DNA of 64,000 nucleotides from CAIKMD01 sp963702925 (GCA_963702925.1 OY969771.1:2542001-2606000); one strand, 5' to 3'; positions 16,661-26,127 are shown, counted from the first letter of the stretch. Notes: generated by a model from the letters alone, not told the origin. Program-made: numbers and translations.

Positions 16661-18130
16661 TTACCAGTAAAAGTTGAAGCTCATGCTGACTTTATTGTCG
16701 ACAGCGCTGGTGCTCGAAGCTTGCACCCAGCGGTTCCAGTGATCCCATTCGAGATAGATGTCGGTGAGGCCGGGGACCGGGCTCCACACCACGTTGATCT
16801 GCGAGGCCAAGTGGCGTTTCTCGAGGCTCGCCAGCTGCGCCGCTGTGGTGCCGTTGGTGCCGGTCGCCACGTTGGTCAGGCCGGCTGCCGCCGAGGGCTT
16901 GCTGAAGAAGCCCATGCCGAAGGCGCCAGTCATACGCCAGTTCGGCGAGAAACGGTGCGTGTAGCTCGTCGTGGCTGCCAACTCGGAGATCAAGTTGCAC
17001 CGGCCGCTGAAGCCGTTGCAGAACATGCCGCCGGCATTGGACGGCGACAAGTCGGTGCTGTAGTTGGCGATACCGTCGCTGTAATTGACCAGGAACTTCC
17101 ACTGATCCTGGCCCCAGGTGTTGAGGTAGCCGCCGCCTTCGATCGCCCAACCCCATTTCTTGATGTTGTTGGAGAGGTTGCCGTTGGTCGGCCCCATGAT
17201 GCTGGTGCCGCTCGTGGTGTTGCGTACCTCGATCTCGCTGACGCCAACGCGGCTCATCAAATGGCCCCAGGGTTGATCCCAGGCCACGCCGGTGTTGAAG
17301 CTCGGCAAGCTGATGATGCCGCCCGTGTCGGTGTTGTCGGAAATCATCGAGCCGAAGCTGGCGCTGGTCATCGGGCTGGTGGAATTGGCGATGAACAGGG
17401 TGCCGGTTTCTTTGTATTCGACCGATGCCGACAAGCTCACGCCATTGCCCGCGAGATAGGTGTAGCGGATCTGCGGCTGGCGGATATTCGCGGTGTTCAT
17501 CTGGCCGGGATCGAAGCCCGAATCGGTGACGTCGGGGAACAACAGCGAATCGGCCCAAGCCGAATTGTATTGACCGATCAACCACGGTCCGATCGTGCCA
17601 TAGGCCCAAAGCATGCGCGGCACGTCGGTGTTGCCGGCGCCGGCGCTCGGCTTGTTGCTCGAGGTCGTGATGCCGATGTAGTTGCTCTGGTTGCTGAACA
17701 CGTTCATGTCCATCGCCAGGACGGTCTTGACCTCGCCCAGCGGGCTCGGCGTGCGGGTCTCGAAGGTTAGGGTCGAGGCCTTGCCGAAGCCGCGCAAGCC
17801 GCCATGCAGCGCGTTTTCCTGGGCCGCTGCGGTGGACGAGCCGCCAGGCGCGCCCGGACCTTGCAGCGCTAACTGGCCGATATGGAACGGCGTGTTGCCG
17901 GTCGTCTGCGTGTCGCCGTCGTGCTGGCCGCCGGCGTTGTACTGCCAAGTGGCTTTGACGACGCCGTAAACGCTCAGCGAGGTGTTCGTACCCGGAACGA
18001 GGAAGGATTGCGGGAACGAGCCAGCACCAGGCGCCGATTGCGCGCTGGCATTGGTAAGGCCGGCCAGCAAGGCAACGGTCGCCGTGAGGCTACCTAGCGC
18101 TACCGTCCCTTTCAAATTCCGTGTTCTCAT
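16661..18130 (-). CDS. DcaP-like outer-membrane porin, copy 2
   Basis: Paralogue of copy 1, also 489 aa from ATG 18130, about 98% identical in protein. By my reading the first 251 residues are identical, although the DNA there carries silent changes (for example near 17570-17630). The eight substitutions relative to copy 1 are N252S, A332G, A348V, N358S, G385A, L386A, L445I and G484S. Signal peptide, barrel features and C-terminal FNFYW are unchanged, so both copies look functional. Confidence 0.88.
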   Translation of the reverse strand: MRTRNLKGTVALGSLTATVALLAGLTNASAQSAPGAGSFPQSFLVPGTNTSLSVYGVVKATWQYNAGGQHDGDTQTTGNTPFHIGQLALQGPGAPGGSSTAAAQENALHGGLRGFGKASTLTFETRTPSPLGEVKTVLAMDMNVFSNQSNYIGITTSSNKPSAGAGNTDVPRMLWAYGTIGPWLIGQYNSAWADSLLFPDVTDSGFDPGQMNTANIRQPQIRYTYLAGNGVSLSASVEYKETGTLFIANSTSPMTSASFGSMISDNTDTGGIISLPSFNTGVAWDQPWGHLMSRVGVSEIEVRNTTSGTSIMGPTNGNLSNNIKKWGWAIEGGGYLNTWGQDQWKFLVNYSDGIANYSTDLSPSNAGGMFCNGFSGRCNLISELAATTSYTHRFSPNWRMTGAFGMGFFSKPSAAAGLTNVATGTNGTTAAQLASLEKRHLASQINVVWSPVPGLTDIYLEWDHWNRWVQASSTSAVDNKVSMSFNFYW

Positions 18131-18448
18131 TAGTTTAACCCCCAAAAGAAAATTTCCGCGGAAGCGAAAAGCACGGCTTCTCGCCTCGGTTAACATCGCG
18201 CGGCTCGGTTTCCACTTGCAAGTATTCTGGGCAAGTCCAGTTCAGATTCACGGCAGACTGTGTCACCAGAGCAACAGTTTTAAGGTCAAAACTTGTGTTT
18301 CAGGTCAAACGTAAAGTCTTTCTATAGTAAATATGAGCCAATCTTTATTTAAGAATAACGATTGGTTCTATATAACTATCGTCCAGAGATGGTTGCCTGT
18401 GCGCAACCATTCCGATCCGGCAAGCTATGCTCGCTGTTGTTGGGCGCG
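18131..18448. other. Upstream region of porin copy 2
   Basis: A 318-bp gap between porin copy 2 and the 3' end of a GT41 gene, both on the minus strand. Bases 18290-18380 are strongly AT-rich and likely hold the copy-2 promoter; a TACTAT -10-like element lies near 18323-18328 on the minus strand, without a clear -35. No hairpin with a T-run is obvious for the GT41 operon, and I see no gene. Confidence 0.5.
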
Positions 18449-20464
18449 TTATGCGGCTGTGCCGCACCAGCGGTGCCACATTTGGCGCAAGGCGTGCTCG
18501 AAGGCGCGCGCAAAACCACGCGCGTCGCACAATGGCGAAGCGTGCATGCGCGTGCGCAGGCCGGCGCGCAATGCGCGCAATCGCGGCAGGTCCTGCGCCA
18601 AGGCGACGGCGGTGGCGACATAGCCGTCGACATCGGGCGCGGCGAACTCGGGCAAGCCCAAGCGGTTCAGCAAATCGAAGCCGACTCGGCCGGCGTGACC
18701 CTCGCCGATCAGGCTGATGACCGGGACGCCCATCCACAGCGCTTCGCAGCTTGTCGTGGTGCCGTTGTAGGGAAACGGATCGAGCGCGATGTCGACCCCG
18801 GCATAGGTGCCGAGATGCGCCGCCGTGCCGGCCGCCAAGCTCCGCAGCTCGATGCGATCGGCGCCGATTCCCTGCGCCGCGAAAAGGTCGAGGAGCGCGT
18901 TCCGGATGCCCGTGTCGGCAAGCGTCGCCGCTTTCAGCAGCAGCCGCGCCTGAGGCAAAGCCGCAAGAATCGCCGACCACGCCTTCACCGTCGATGGCGA
19001 AACCTTTTGCAGATTGTTGAACGAGCCGAAGGTCACGTAACCCGTCGATAAAGCCGGCAACGGCGCCGCTTCGGGCACGTCCTTGGCCGGCGGCTCGTAG
19101 CACAAAAACCCTTGGGGCAGACGGAACAGCTTCTCGACGTAGAAGCGGTCCGCGCCGGGCGGATCGGCGAGTGCGTCGGTGATGCGCCAGTCGATCGCGG
19201 AAAGGCCGGTGGTCGCAGGATAGCCAAGCCAAGTCGCGGTCACCGGTGCGGCTTTCACCGCGAGCGCGCGCAGCCGATTCCTCGCTGTCTGCCCGGCCAA
19301 ATCGATCGCGATATCGATCGCGTCGGAGCGCATCTGCGCCCGCAAGGCTGCGTCGCTCAATGAGAACGTATCCCGCCATGTGCTGGCACGCTGGCGCAGC
19401 GTTTCGGTCATCGCGTCCGGGCTTTCGACCTCGGAATAGCAAAACACCTCGACGGCGGCCGGATCGTGATGGGCCAGCAAGGGATGAAAAAAATACCCGA
19501 CCGAATGATTGCGAAAATCGCCCGACAAATAAGCGATCCGCAGCCGGCGCTCCGGATCCCGTGCATTGGCAAAAGACGGCGTCGCCGTCACGCCATCGAG
19601 TTCGGCGGCCAATTCTGCGGCCCAGGCACGGTGATGGTCGAAAACCTCTTGCGGCGAGACCTGATCGTCATAAAGCCAACGCATGAGCATTGTCGAAGCA
19701 AGATTCTGCCGCGCCATCGCGAAATTCGGGTCGAGCCGCAGCGCGCTGCGGAACGCTTCTTCCATTTCCGACCAACGCCGCAGCTGGAAATACGCGTTGC
19801 CGAGATTGTTGTAACCTTGAGGATCCTGCGGATCGAGCGCGATCGCGCGGCGCAATACCGCGACGGCCTCGGATGGGTGGTTGCTTTCCTGCAGCACCGT
19901 GCCGAGCGCATAGACGACTTCGTCATCATCGGGATTGAGCGCGGCCGCCTCGCGGAATATTTCTTCGACCCCGCCGAGCCGCTGCGTGTAGCGCTTCTTC
20001 CCGAGTCTCAGTAGATATTTCGCTGCGATCCGCCGCAGCTCGTGCGCCTCGGTGCCGCCCGTAGCCGCACGCGCTTTCTCGGCTGCTGCGATCGCCGTGT
20101 CGGCGGCGCTGCGATAGGCGTCCAAGTGGTCCGGCCGCAGCTCGATCGCGCGGTTGAAGGCCGGCAGCGCCTTGCCGGTATCGCCGAGCTGGCGATAGGT
20201 CTCGCCGAGATTGTGATAAAGATCGGCGTTGCCAGGATCGCGCTGCAAGGCTTGCAGGAAAAGCTCGATCGCCATCGGAAACCGCCCCGCGATCCCCGCG
20301 AGCGTGCCGAGCAGCGCCAAGGCGCGCGGGTTGGTGCGGTCGATCTGCAGCGCGGCGCGATAGGCGCGTTCGGCCTCGCCATAGCGTTGCACATTCTGCG
20401 CCGCGATACCTTGCGCGACGAGCGCGTCGAGTCGCGCTTGCGCATCGTTCACGAGCGGCACCAT
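18449..20464 (-). CDS. TPR / GT41 glycosyltransferase (SPINDLY, O-GlcNAc-transferase-like), second gene
   Basis: A 671-aa cytoplasmic protein from ATG 20464. Residues ~10-310 are TPR-type helical repeats (for example YGEAERAYRAALQIDRTNPRA and PQGYNNLGNAYFQLRRW). Residues ~320-665 are a Glyco_transf_41 domain with RIAYLSGDFRNHSVGYFFHP, VTATWLGYPATTGLSAIDW, FGSFNNLQKVSP and ALDPFPYNGTTTSCEALWMG. GT41 enzymes move GlcNAc or fucose from a nucleotide sugar to Ser/Thr of proteins; bacterial members often modify flagellin or surface proteins. It overlaps the end of the paralogous upstream gene by 16 nt, so the two are co-translated. Acceptor and donor are unknown. Confidence 0.9.
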   Translation of the reverse strand: MVPLVNDAQARLDALVAQGIAAQNVQRYGEAERAYRAALQIDRTNPRALALLGTLAGIAGRFPMAIELFLQALQRDPGNADLYHNLGETYRQLGDTGKALPAFNRAIELRPDHLDAYRSAADTAIAAAEKARAATGGTEAHELRRIAAKYLLRLGKKRYTQRLGGVEEIFREAAALNPDDDEVVYALGTVLQESNHPSEAVAVLRRAIALDPQDPQGYNNLGNAYFQLRRWSEMEEAFRSALRLDPNFAMARQNLASTMLMRWLYDDQVSPQEVFDHHRAWAAELAAELDGVTATPSFANARDPERRLRIAYLSGDFRNHSVGYFFHPLLAHHDPAAVEVFCYSEVESPDAMTETLRQRASTWRDTFSLSDAALRAQMRSDAIDIAIDLAGQTARNRLRALAVKAAPVTATWLGYPATTGLSAIDWRITDALADPPGADRFYVEKLFRLPQGFLCYEPPAKDVPEAAPLPALSTGYVTFGSFNNLQKVSPSTVKAWSAILAALPQARLLLKAATLADTGIRNALLDLFAAQGIGADRIELRSLAAGTAAHLGTYAGVDIALDPFPYNGTTTSCEALWMGVPVISLIGEGHAGRVGFDLLNRLGLPEFAAPDVDGYVATAVALAQDLPRLRALRAGLRTRMHASPLCDARGFARAFEHALRQMWHRWCGTAA

Positions 20465-22356
20465 TCCACCCACATCGCGCGCAAAGCGGTCTCGAAGGCG
20501 CGGGCAAAGCGGGGCGCGTCGCATAAAGGCGAGGCGCGCATGCGGTCGCGCAGCTCGCCTCTCCAGCGCTGCCGCCGCGCCGGGTCGTTCGCCAATGCGA
20601 CGGCGGTTGCGACATAGGAATCGATGTCCGGCGCGGCAAGTTCCTCCAATCCCATTTGCCGCAACAGATCGTAGCCGACCCGGCCGGCGTGACGGTCGCC
20701 GATCAGGCTGATCATCGGCACACCCATCCAGATCGCCTCGCAGGTGGTCGTGGTACCGTTATAGGGGAACGGGTCGAGCGCGATGTCGATCTCACCATAG
20801 GAGCCGAGATGCGCGCCCAATTCGCGTTGCGGCGCGCGCAGCTCGATACGTTCGGTGCTTGCGCCATGCGCGGCGAAACGATCGAGAAAATATTGCCGGC
20901 GGCTCGGCTCGACGAAGGCGATCGATTTGAGGATTAGGCGCGCGCCCGGCACGGAATTGAGGATCCGCGCCCAGGCCTTCACGGCGGAGTCCGATATTTT
21001 CTGAGGGTTGTTGAAAGACCCGAAGGTGACCGCGCCGCGCGTCGCCAGCGGGACCGGCGCCGGCTCCGGGATCGGCGTCAGATAGGCGCTGTAACACAAG
21101 AAGATTTCCGGCAGGCGCATCAGCCTTTCGGTGTGGAACGCTTCCTGTCCCGGCGGGTCGGCCACTTCGTCAGTGATGCGCCAATCGATGCTGCCGAGGC
21201 CGGTCGTCGCCGGATAGCCGAGCCAGGTGGCGGTCACGGGCGCGGGTTTCACCGCCAAGGCGCGCAGCCGATTGCCGCCGAAATGGCCGGCGAGATCGAT
21301 GGCAATGTCGATGCCGTCGGCCCGCAACTGCGCGCGCAAGGCGTCGTCCGCGACGCCATGGGTGTTGCGCCAAACACCGCCCAAATTTTGCAGAAACGAC
21401 GTCACCGGATCGGGCTTTTCCAGCTCGGCGTAGCAAAACACCTCGACCGCCGCTGGATCGTGATGCGCCAGAAGCGGCTCGACGAAAAAACTGACCGCGT
21501 GATAGCGGAAGTCGGGCGAGAGATAGGCGACACGCAATTTCCGCTCCGGCTCGCGCGAATTCGCAAACGGCGGCGCGTTTGCCGCTGCCACGCGAAATTC
21601 GGCCGCGACGGCGTCGCCCCAGGCGCGATGGCGCGCATAGATATCCGCCGTCGTTGCCGCCTCGTCATAGAGCATGTTCATGAGCGGTATCGACGCGAGG
21701 CTCTCCCGCACGGCGTCGAGGCTCGGCTTGAGCGCCAGCGCTTTGCGGTAAGCGGCCGCCATTTCGTCGAACCGCCCGCGCGTTTGAAAAGTATTGCCGA
21801 GGCTGACATAGGCGTCGGCCATGCGGGGATCGAGCGCGATGGCACGGCGCAATGGCTTTTCGGCATCGCTGCTGCGGCCGCGCGATTCGAGAAAGGCACC
21901 GAGAGCCCAAAACGCCTCGGCGCATTTGGGGTCGAGCGCAACCGTTTCGCGCAAGGTCGCTTCGGCAGTGTCGAGGAATTCGCGGTGCTGGCGCTTTCCC
22001 AGCGCGAGCAAATACATCGCCGCGAATTTTTTGAGGTCGCGGCTTGCTTTGGCATTGCCCGTGGTCGCGGCTTTCTCCGCCTGCGCCAGGGCGGCATCGG
22101 CCGCGCCGCGATAGGCTGCGAAGTGATCGGAATTCAACGCGATGGCGCGCTCGAATGCGTGAATCGCGCGTCCGAAATCGCCCAGGCGGCGATAACATTC
22201 GCCCAGCCGAAAAAACACATCGTGCTGTCGCGGCGCGCGTTCGGCCGCGCGGCGCAACTCCTCGATCAGCGCCGGCAATCGTGTGGGGTCGATCTCCGCG
22301 ATCGGTCGAGCAGCAAGGTCGTCGGCGCCGGCCGTTTCGCTGTCGCTTATCGCCAT
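20449..22356 (-). CDS. TPR / GT41 glycosyltransferase (SPINDLY, O-GlcNAc-transferase-like), first gene
   Basis: A 635-aa paralogue of the next gene. TPR repeats cover residues ~30-260 (CYRRLGDFGRAIHAFERAIAL is a clear unit). The GT41 domain follows with RVAYLSPDFRYHAVSFFVEP, VTATWLGYPATTGLGSIDW, FGSFNNPQKISDS and ALDPFPYNGTTTTCEAIWMG. It starts 19 nt after the stop of an AsmA-family gene without a clear Shine-Dalgarno sequence, and overlaps the second GT41 gene. The two catalytic domains are clearly related but well diverged, so this is an old duplication with possibly different acceptors. Confidence 0.9.
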   Translation of the reverse strand: MAISDSETAGADDLAARPIAEIDPTRLPALIEELRRAAERAPRQHDVFFRLGECYRRLGDFGRAIHAFERAIALNSDHFAAYRGAADAALAQAEKAATTGNAKASRDLKKFAAMYLLALGKRQHREFLDTAEATLRETVALDPKCAEAFWALGAFLESRGRSSDAEKPLRRAIALDPRMADAYVSLGNTFQTRGRFDEMAAAYRKALALKPSLDAVRESLASIPLMNMLYDEAATTADIYARHRAWGDAVAAEFRVAAANAPPFANSREPERKLRVAYLSPDFRYHAVSFFVEPLLAHHDPAAVEVFCYAELEKPDPVTSFLQNLGGVWRNTHGVADDALRAQLRADGIDIAIDLAGHFGGNRLRALAVKPAPVTATWLGYPATTGLGSIDWRITDEVADPPGQEAFHTERLMRLPEIFLCYSAYLTPIPEPAPVPLATRGAVTFGSFNNPQKISDSAVKAWARILNSVPGARLILKSIAFVEPSRRQYFLDRFAAHGASTERIELRAPQRELGAHLGSYGEIDIALDPFPYNGTTTTCEAIWMGVPMISLIGDRHAGRVGYDLLRQMGLEELAAPDIDSYVATAVALANDPARRQRWRGELRDRMRASPLCDAPRFARAFETALRAMWVEWCRS

Positions 22357-22375
22357 GGCAAGCGGTGCAACGTGT

Positions 22376-24301
22376 CTATTTGCCCAACAACCCTTTCAGC
22401 AGATCCTTTGCGCCGGATCCTCCGCCCTTCAAGGTATCGAGCGCTTTGCCTGGGTCCTTGGCGAGATCTTTCGCCATGCCGGTCAAATCGGGCCGGTAGC
22501 TCAGATCGTCCCACGGACCGCTGATGTTTACCGGCACGGCGACCAAGCCGGCGACGCTCGGCGTCAGCTTGTAATCCACTTGACGCAACGGCAGATCGAC
22601 CGTGCCTGCACCGGTCATCGGCACTTCAGGCGATGTCAGCTTCAAATCGTTGTTGTGGAGGATGCCGTTGGTGATCGTGTAGGTGCCCGTGAGCGCGCCG
22701 AAATCGGTTTCATTGCCTCCGCCCTGTCCGCCCGTTACCGCCGAGGTCACGTTCTTCATGAATGCGACGAGATTGACGCCTTCGATCTTGCCATTGGCGA
22801 GGTTGAGGTCACCCTTTCCGGCAAGCGAAGAGACGATGTCGCGTTGGCTCTTGCCGTGGCCATTGACGTCGAGGGCGAAGCTGCCGGAACCGGTCAGACG
22901 GTCGAAATTGGCGGCGTCGCGCAGCAGCGGCTGAATTGCGATGCCGGCGAGGTTGAAGTTTGCCGCGATGGCCGGCGTTGCCTCGCTGCCATCCGCGACA
23001 ACCTTGCCCTGGCCTTTTCCTTGATAAAGCGCCATTTCCGTCAGGTCGGCCTCGAAACGCCCGTTCTTCAAATGCAGGCCGAGCGCGCTCTTCCCGATCT
23101 GAATCTTGCGGTAAAGGATTGCATTGGCGCTGAGGTCGAAATCGACGTCCGCGGCTTTGAGGCCGGAAAGATCGATCGGCGCGTCGCTCCAACCGCTCGA
23201 CTTGGCTGCGGGCGCTCCGGCCGGCGCGGCAGGCGCCGGTGCAGCAGGCGCCGCTGACGCGCTCGTTTGCTCGGGCCCGAGATAGGGGTTGGCATCGAGC
23301 TTGTCGACGTCAAGGCGGCCCGAAAGATAAGGGCGCGCGCCGCTCGAATCGAGCGTGAACGCGCCGGTCGCCTTAATGGTATCGAGCGAAATCTCGGCGT
23401 CGGTGAATGCCATCTTGGCGCCACCCATGTTGACTTTGCCCTTGATGTTCAAAGGTCCAAAGCCGGTCCCCGGCGCATCGAAGCCGACGCCCGCCCATTT
23501 GGCGAGTCCGCGCACGGAAGGCACGGAAAAACTCGTCGTGCCCGTCAATTTCGAGAGCGTGGCACCGGTCGCGTCGCCCTGAAAATCGAAATTGATCGGG
23601 GTCGATTGCAGCGAGATCGTAATCGCGCTGGTGCCCCCGCCTTGAAGCGTGCCGGGCGCGGCCACGGCGGCTGTCAGCGAGACTTTTTCGGCGTTCCACG
23701 TCGCCGACCCTTTGGCATTGAACGGGCCGGCAAAACTCGGCAAGGACAATTGCATGTCGATATCGCTGAGCACGCGCTTTTCGCCGCTGCGCTGATCGAA
23801 ATAGCTTGCTTGGCCGCCGACGATGCTGACATCGCCCAGGCTGATGGCGGGAAGCCCGCCGCCCTCGGTGGGCTTTGCGGCCGGGGCCGCGGGCGGCGCC
23901 GTGGGTTTTGCCGCTTGCGCGAAGACCCAATTGGGATGACCTTGCTTGTCGATTTCCAGGGCGATGGCGGGCTGGACCAGCTTGAACTCGTCGACCTCGA
24001 TCGCGCCGTGCAGCAGCGGCAAGAGCTTCAGCTTCACGTCAAGCGTCTTCAAGCTGACCATGTTGGGCGAAGAGGCACCCGGCGGATTGGAAAACGCGAC
24101 GTCGTTGGCTTCGAGGGCAAGACTCGGCAGCAGCGAGAAGCTGAGCGGCCCGTCGATCCGCAGATCGCGCCCGGTCTGATCCTTCACCAAGGCAATCACC
24201 TTGCCTTTATAGGTATCGAGCGGGACGAAGAATGGCACGATGACCGCTGCGGCAATGATCAACACGATGACCACGGCCAAGCCGATCAACAGCTTTTTCA
24301 T
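22376..24301 (-). CDS. AsmA-family envelope protein
   Basis: A 641-aa protein from ATG 24301, with GGAGG correctly spaced. Residues ~4-27 are an N-terminal membrane anchor (LLIGLAVVIVLIIAAAVIV), followed by the AsmA motif LDTYKGKVIALVKDQTGRDL and FSLLPSLALEANDVAFSNPP. An Ala/Pro-rich linker near residues 345-375 precedes the C-terminal AsmA domain, with FDRLTGSGSFALDVNGHGKS and the GTVDLPLRQVDYKLTPSVAG end. AsmA-like proteins are periplasmic bridge-type proteins linked to phospholipid transport and outer-membrane assembly. It is the first gene of an apparent operon with two GT41 proteins, an unusual partnership. Confidence 0.9.
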   Translation of the reverse strand: MKKLLIGLAVVIVLIIAAAVIVPFFVPLDTYKGKVIALVKDQTGRDLRIDGPLSFSLLPSLALEANDVAFSNPPGASSPNMVSLKTLDVKLKLLPLLHGAIEVDEFKLVQPAIALEIDKQGHPNWVFAQAAKPTAPPAAPAAKPTEGGGLPAISLGDVSIVGGQASYFDQRSGEKRVLSDIDMQLSLPSFAGPFNAKGSATWNAEKVSLTAAVAAPGTLQGGGTSAITISLQSTPINFDFQGDATGATLSKLTGTTSFSVPSVRGLAKWAGVGFDAPGTGFGPLNIKGKVNMGGAKMAFTDAEISLDTIKATGAFTLDSSGARPYLSGRLDVDKLDANPYLGPEQTSASAAPAAPAPAAPAGAPAAKSSGWSDAPIDLSGLKAADVDFDLSANAILYRKIQIGKSALGLHLKNGRFEADLTEMALYQGKGQGKVVADGSEATPAIAANFNLAGIAIQPLLRDAANFDRLTGSGSFALDVNGHGKSQRDIVSSLAGKGDLNLANGKIEGVNLVAFMKNVTSAVTGGQGGGNETDFGALTGTYTITNGILHNNDLKLTSPEVPMTGAGTVDLPLRQVDYKLTPSVAGLVAVPVNISGPWDDLSYRPDLTGMAKDLAKDPGKALDTLKGGGSGAKDLLKGLLGK

Positions 24302-24751
24302 GACCTGTCCTCCGCTAGCGCGAGCGCGTCGCGCGCCCGTCCGAATTTCTCGCAATCATTCTAGATTAACCAAGCGCCGGACGATAGCTGCGGAGGCTCA
24401 GTGCGAGGGACGACATCGATAGCTTGTGCCAAGTAAAATCTGTGGCTTTCCCGCATCAGTCCGCTGAATTCCGCCCCATGCCGGCCTGTCACAATTGATT
24501 TGTGACCTTGCGGGCCGTAATAGTTTTGCGAGGTTGAAGTGCGGTCTAGGTATAGTTTCAAGCTAAGCAAGCTTGGGTTTCGCGAAATCTGGCCAGCGAA
24601 TTGCAGATTGTTCCGCGGAATGCGTCAAACCGTACTTAATAGCACTTTGGTTTGTCGAATTACTAAGCAATTTGCCCATAAAATAGGCGCCGAGGGGATT
24701 TGGTGCTTCATGGGTGGGGTTTAACGGTCTTTAGAGAGAGGTAAAGAAGAG
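24302..24751. other. Divergent intergenic region between asmA-like gene and BBP2 porin
   Basis: A 450-bp gap with transcription outward on both sides, moderately AT-rich compared with flanking genes. It must hold the promoters of the AsmA/GT41 operon and the porin. A TATAGT lies near 24553-24558 on the plus strand without a well-spaced -35. GAGAGAGGTAAAGAAGAG just before 24752 supplies the porin ribosome-binding site. The small open frames here look random. Confidence 0.5.
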
Positions 24752-26095
24752 ATGAAACAAAATTTCCTCGCTGGCTCGGCTGCCGTCGCGCTGTTGGTGG
24801 GACTCGCAGCTGCGTCGCCTGCGCGCGCTGATGATGCAGCCCCGCCGCCGCATCCCATGGTTGGCCCCGTTATGTTCTCTGGGAGCGTCGAAGCCGGCAC
24901 CAACGTCAATTTCGACGACCCGGCGAATAACTTCAATTTCGGTCATCTCTTCACCGATCGCGCCAACAGCTTCCGCATGAATCAGTTCCAGCTGACGGCG
25001 GAAAAGGATCTCGATCCGGCCGCGACCGGCCTCGATTGGGGCTTCAAGGTCGAAGGCTTGTACGGCACCGATGCGCGCTTCACGCACTCGATCGGTCTGT
25101 GGTCTCTCGAAACCAACAGCCCCTATCAATTCGATTTCATCGAGTTGAACGGCCAGGCGCATTTGCCGGTCATCTTCTCGGGCGGTATCGACCTGAAGGC
25201 CGGCATCTATTCGACGCCGATCGGCTATGAGGTCATCAACGCCACCGGCAACTTCTTCTATACCCACTCCTACATCTTCAATTACGGCATCCCGCTGAAA
25301 CACACGGGCTTGATCAGCACGAGCCATGTGACCGATTGGCTCGATATCTGGGCCGGCGTCGATACCGGGTTGAACGGTTTCCTGCCGACGCGGTCGGGCG
25401 ACAACAACAGCTCGGAAGCGGTGCTCGCCGGTTTCGGGATCAACAATCCGATCCCCAATCTGACGATCCTCGGTCTCGCCCATGTCGGCTCGGAAGATGC
25501 GTATAACAAGAACGCGCCGGCGAACTACTTCAACGCAGCCGGCCGGCGTCAGGATCCGAACCGCCACACGCGTCAAATCTATGACATCGTCACCAGCTAC
25601 AAGGTCAACGATCAGATTTCCGTGGCCAACGAACTCGATTACATCAAGGACGATCTCGGAGTCGAAACCGGTACGGCCTTGACCAGCCACAGCAACGCCA
25701 CCGCGGAAGGCGCCGCTCTCTACGGCATCTACACCTTCAACGATCAGCTGAGCTTCGGCGCTCGCGGCGAAGTCTTCCGCGACGATCAAGGCTTCTTCGT
25801 CGCCGGCTTCGGCTCGGCCCAGGACTTCATGCGGGTCGAGCAGGCGACCGGTGGCGTGAACACGGTCTACGCACCTGGCAAGGCCACCTACAGCGAGTTG
25901 ACCCTGGGCGTGAACTACAAGCCGCCGCTACCGGCGCTCCCGCTCAACGCTGGCCTGACGATCCGGCCGGAATTCCGCTGGGATCATGCTTGGGGCACGC
26001 CCGGCAGCAACAAACAGTTCAACATGAACAGCGCTGGCGTGAACACGTCGAACGACCAGTACATGTTCTCGATTGACGGCATCCTCGCTTTCTAA
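24752..26095 (+). CDS. BBP2-family outer-membrane porin (OmpL-like beta-barrel)
   Basis: A 447-aa protein with a signal peptide of about 26 residues ending SPARA. BBP2 (beta-barrel porin-2) landmarks are FRMNQFQLTAEKDLDP, FDFIELNGQAHLPV, GIDLKAGIYSTPIGYEVINA and NFFYTHSYIFNYGIPLKHTG. The chain ends ISIDGILAF-like (FSIDGILAF), with the terminal Phe expected of outer-membrane barrels. The family is common in soil alphaproteobacteria and acidobacteria, with poorly known substrates. A strong terminator follows, so it is probably monocistronic. It is unrelated in sequence to the two DcaP-like porins nearby. Confidence 0.88.
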   Translation: MKQNFLAGSAAVALLVGLAAASPARADDAAPPPHPMVGPVMFSGSVEAGTNVNFDDPANNFNFGHLFTDRANSFRMNQFQLTAEKDLDPAATGLDWGFKVEGLYGTDARFTHSIGLWSLETNSPYQFDFIELNGQAHLPVIFSGGIDLKAGIYSTPIGYEVINATGNFFYTHSYIFNYGIPLKHTGLISTSHVTDWLDIWAGVDTGLNGFLPTRSGDNNSSEAVLAGFGINNPIPNLTILGLAHVGSEDAYNKNAPANYFNAAGRRQDPNRHTRQIYDIVTSYKVNDQISVANELDYIKDDLGVETGTALTSHSNATAEGAALYGIYTFNDQLSFGARGEVFRDDQGFFVAGFGSAQDFMRVEQATGGVNTVYAPGKATYSELTLGVNYKPPLPALPLNAGLTIRPEFRWDHAWGTPGSNKQFNMNSAGVNTSNDQYMFSIDGILAF

Positions 26096-26127
26096 GCGGG
26101 AAGCCGAAAATCAGGTAAGCGACGATC

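Larger units (their letters stand above)
16599..18171. repeat. Direct repeat unit, copy 2 (porin gene, terminator and leader)
   Basis: Partner of 14722-16294. The terminator, coding length and leader palindrome TTCCGCGGAA (18154-18163) are all retained. Identity ends after the GCGAAAAG of the leader, so each copy has its own upstream promoter region. Confidence 0.93.

Noticed and set aside
16496..17770. A 424-codon plus-strand frame over porin copy 2
   Set aside because: It appears again, broken by stops, in copy 1 (for example 15384-15893) and has no motifs, as expected for an antisense shadow.
14722..18171. The porin direct repeats considered as an insertion sequence or transposon
   Set aside because: There is no transposase and no terminal inverted repeats; the unit matches a simple gene duplication.
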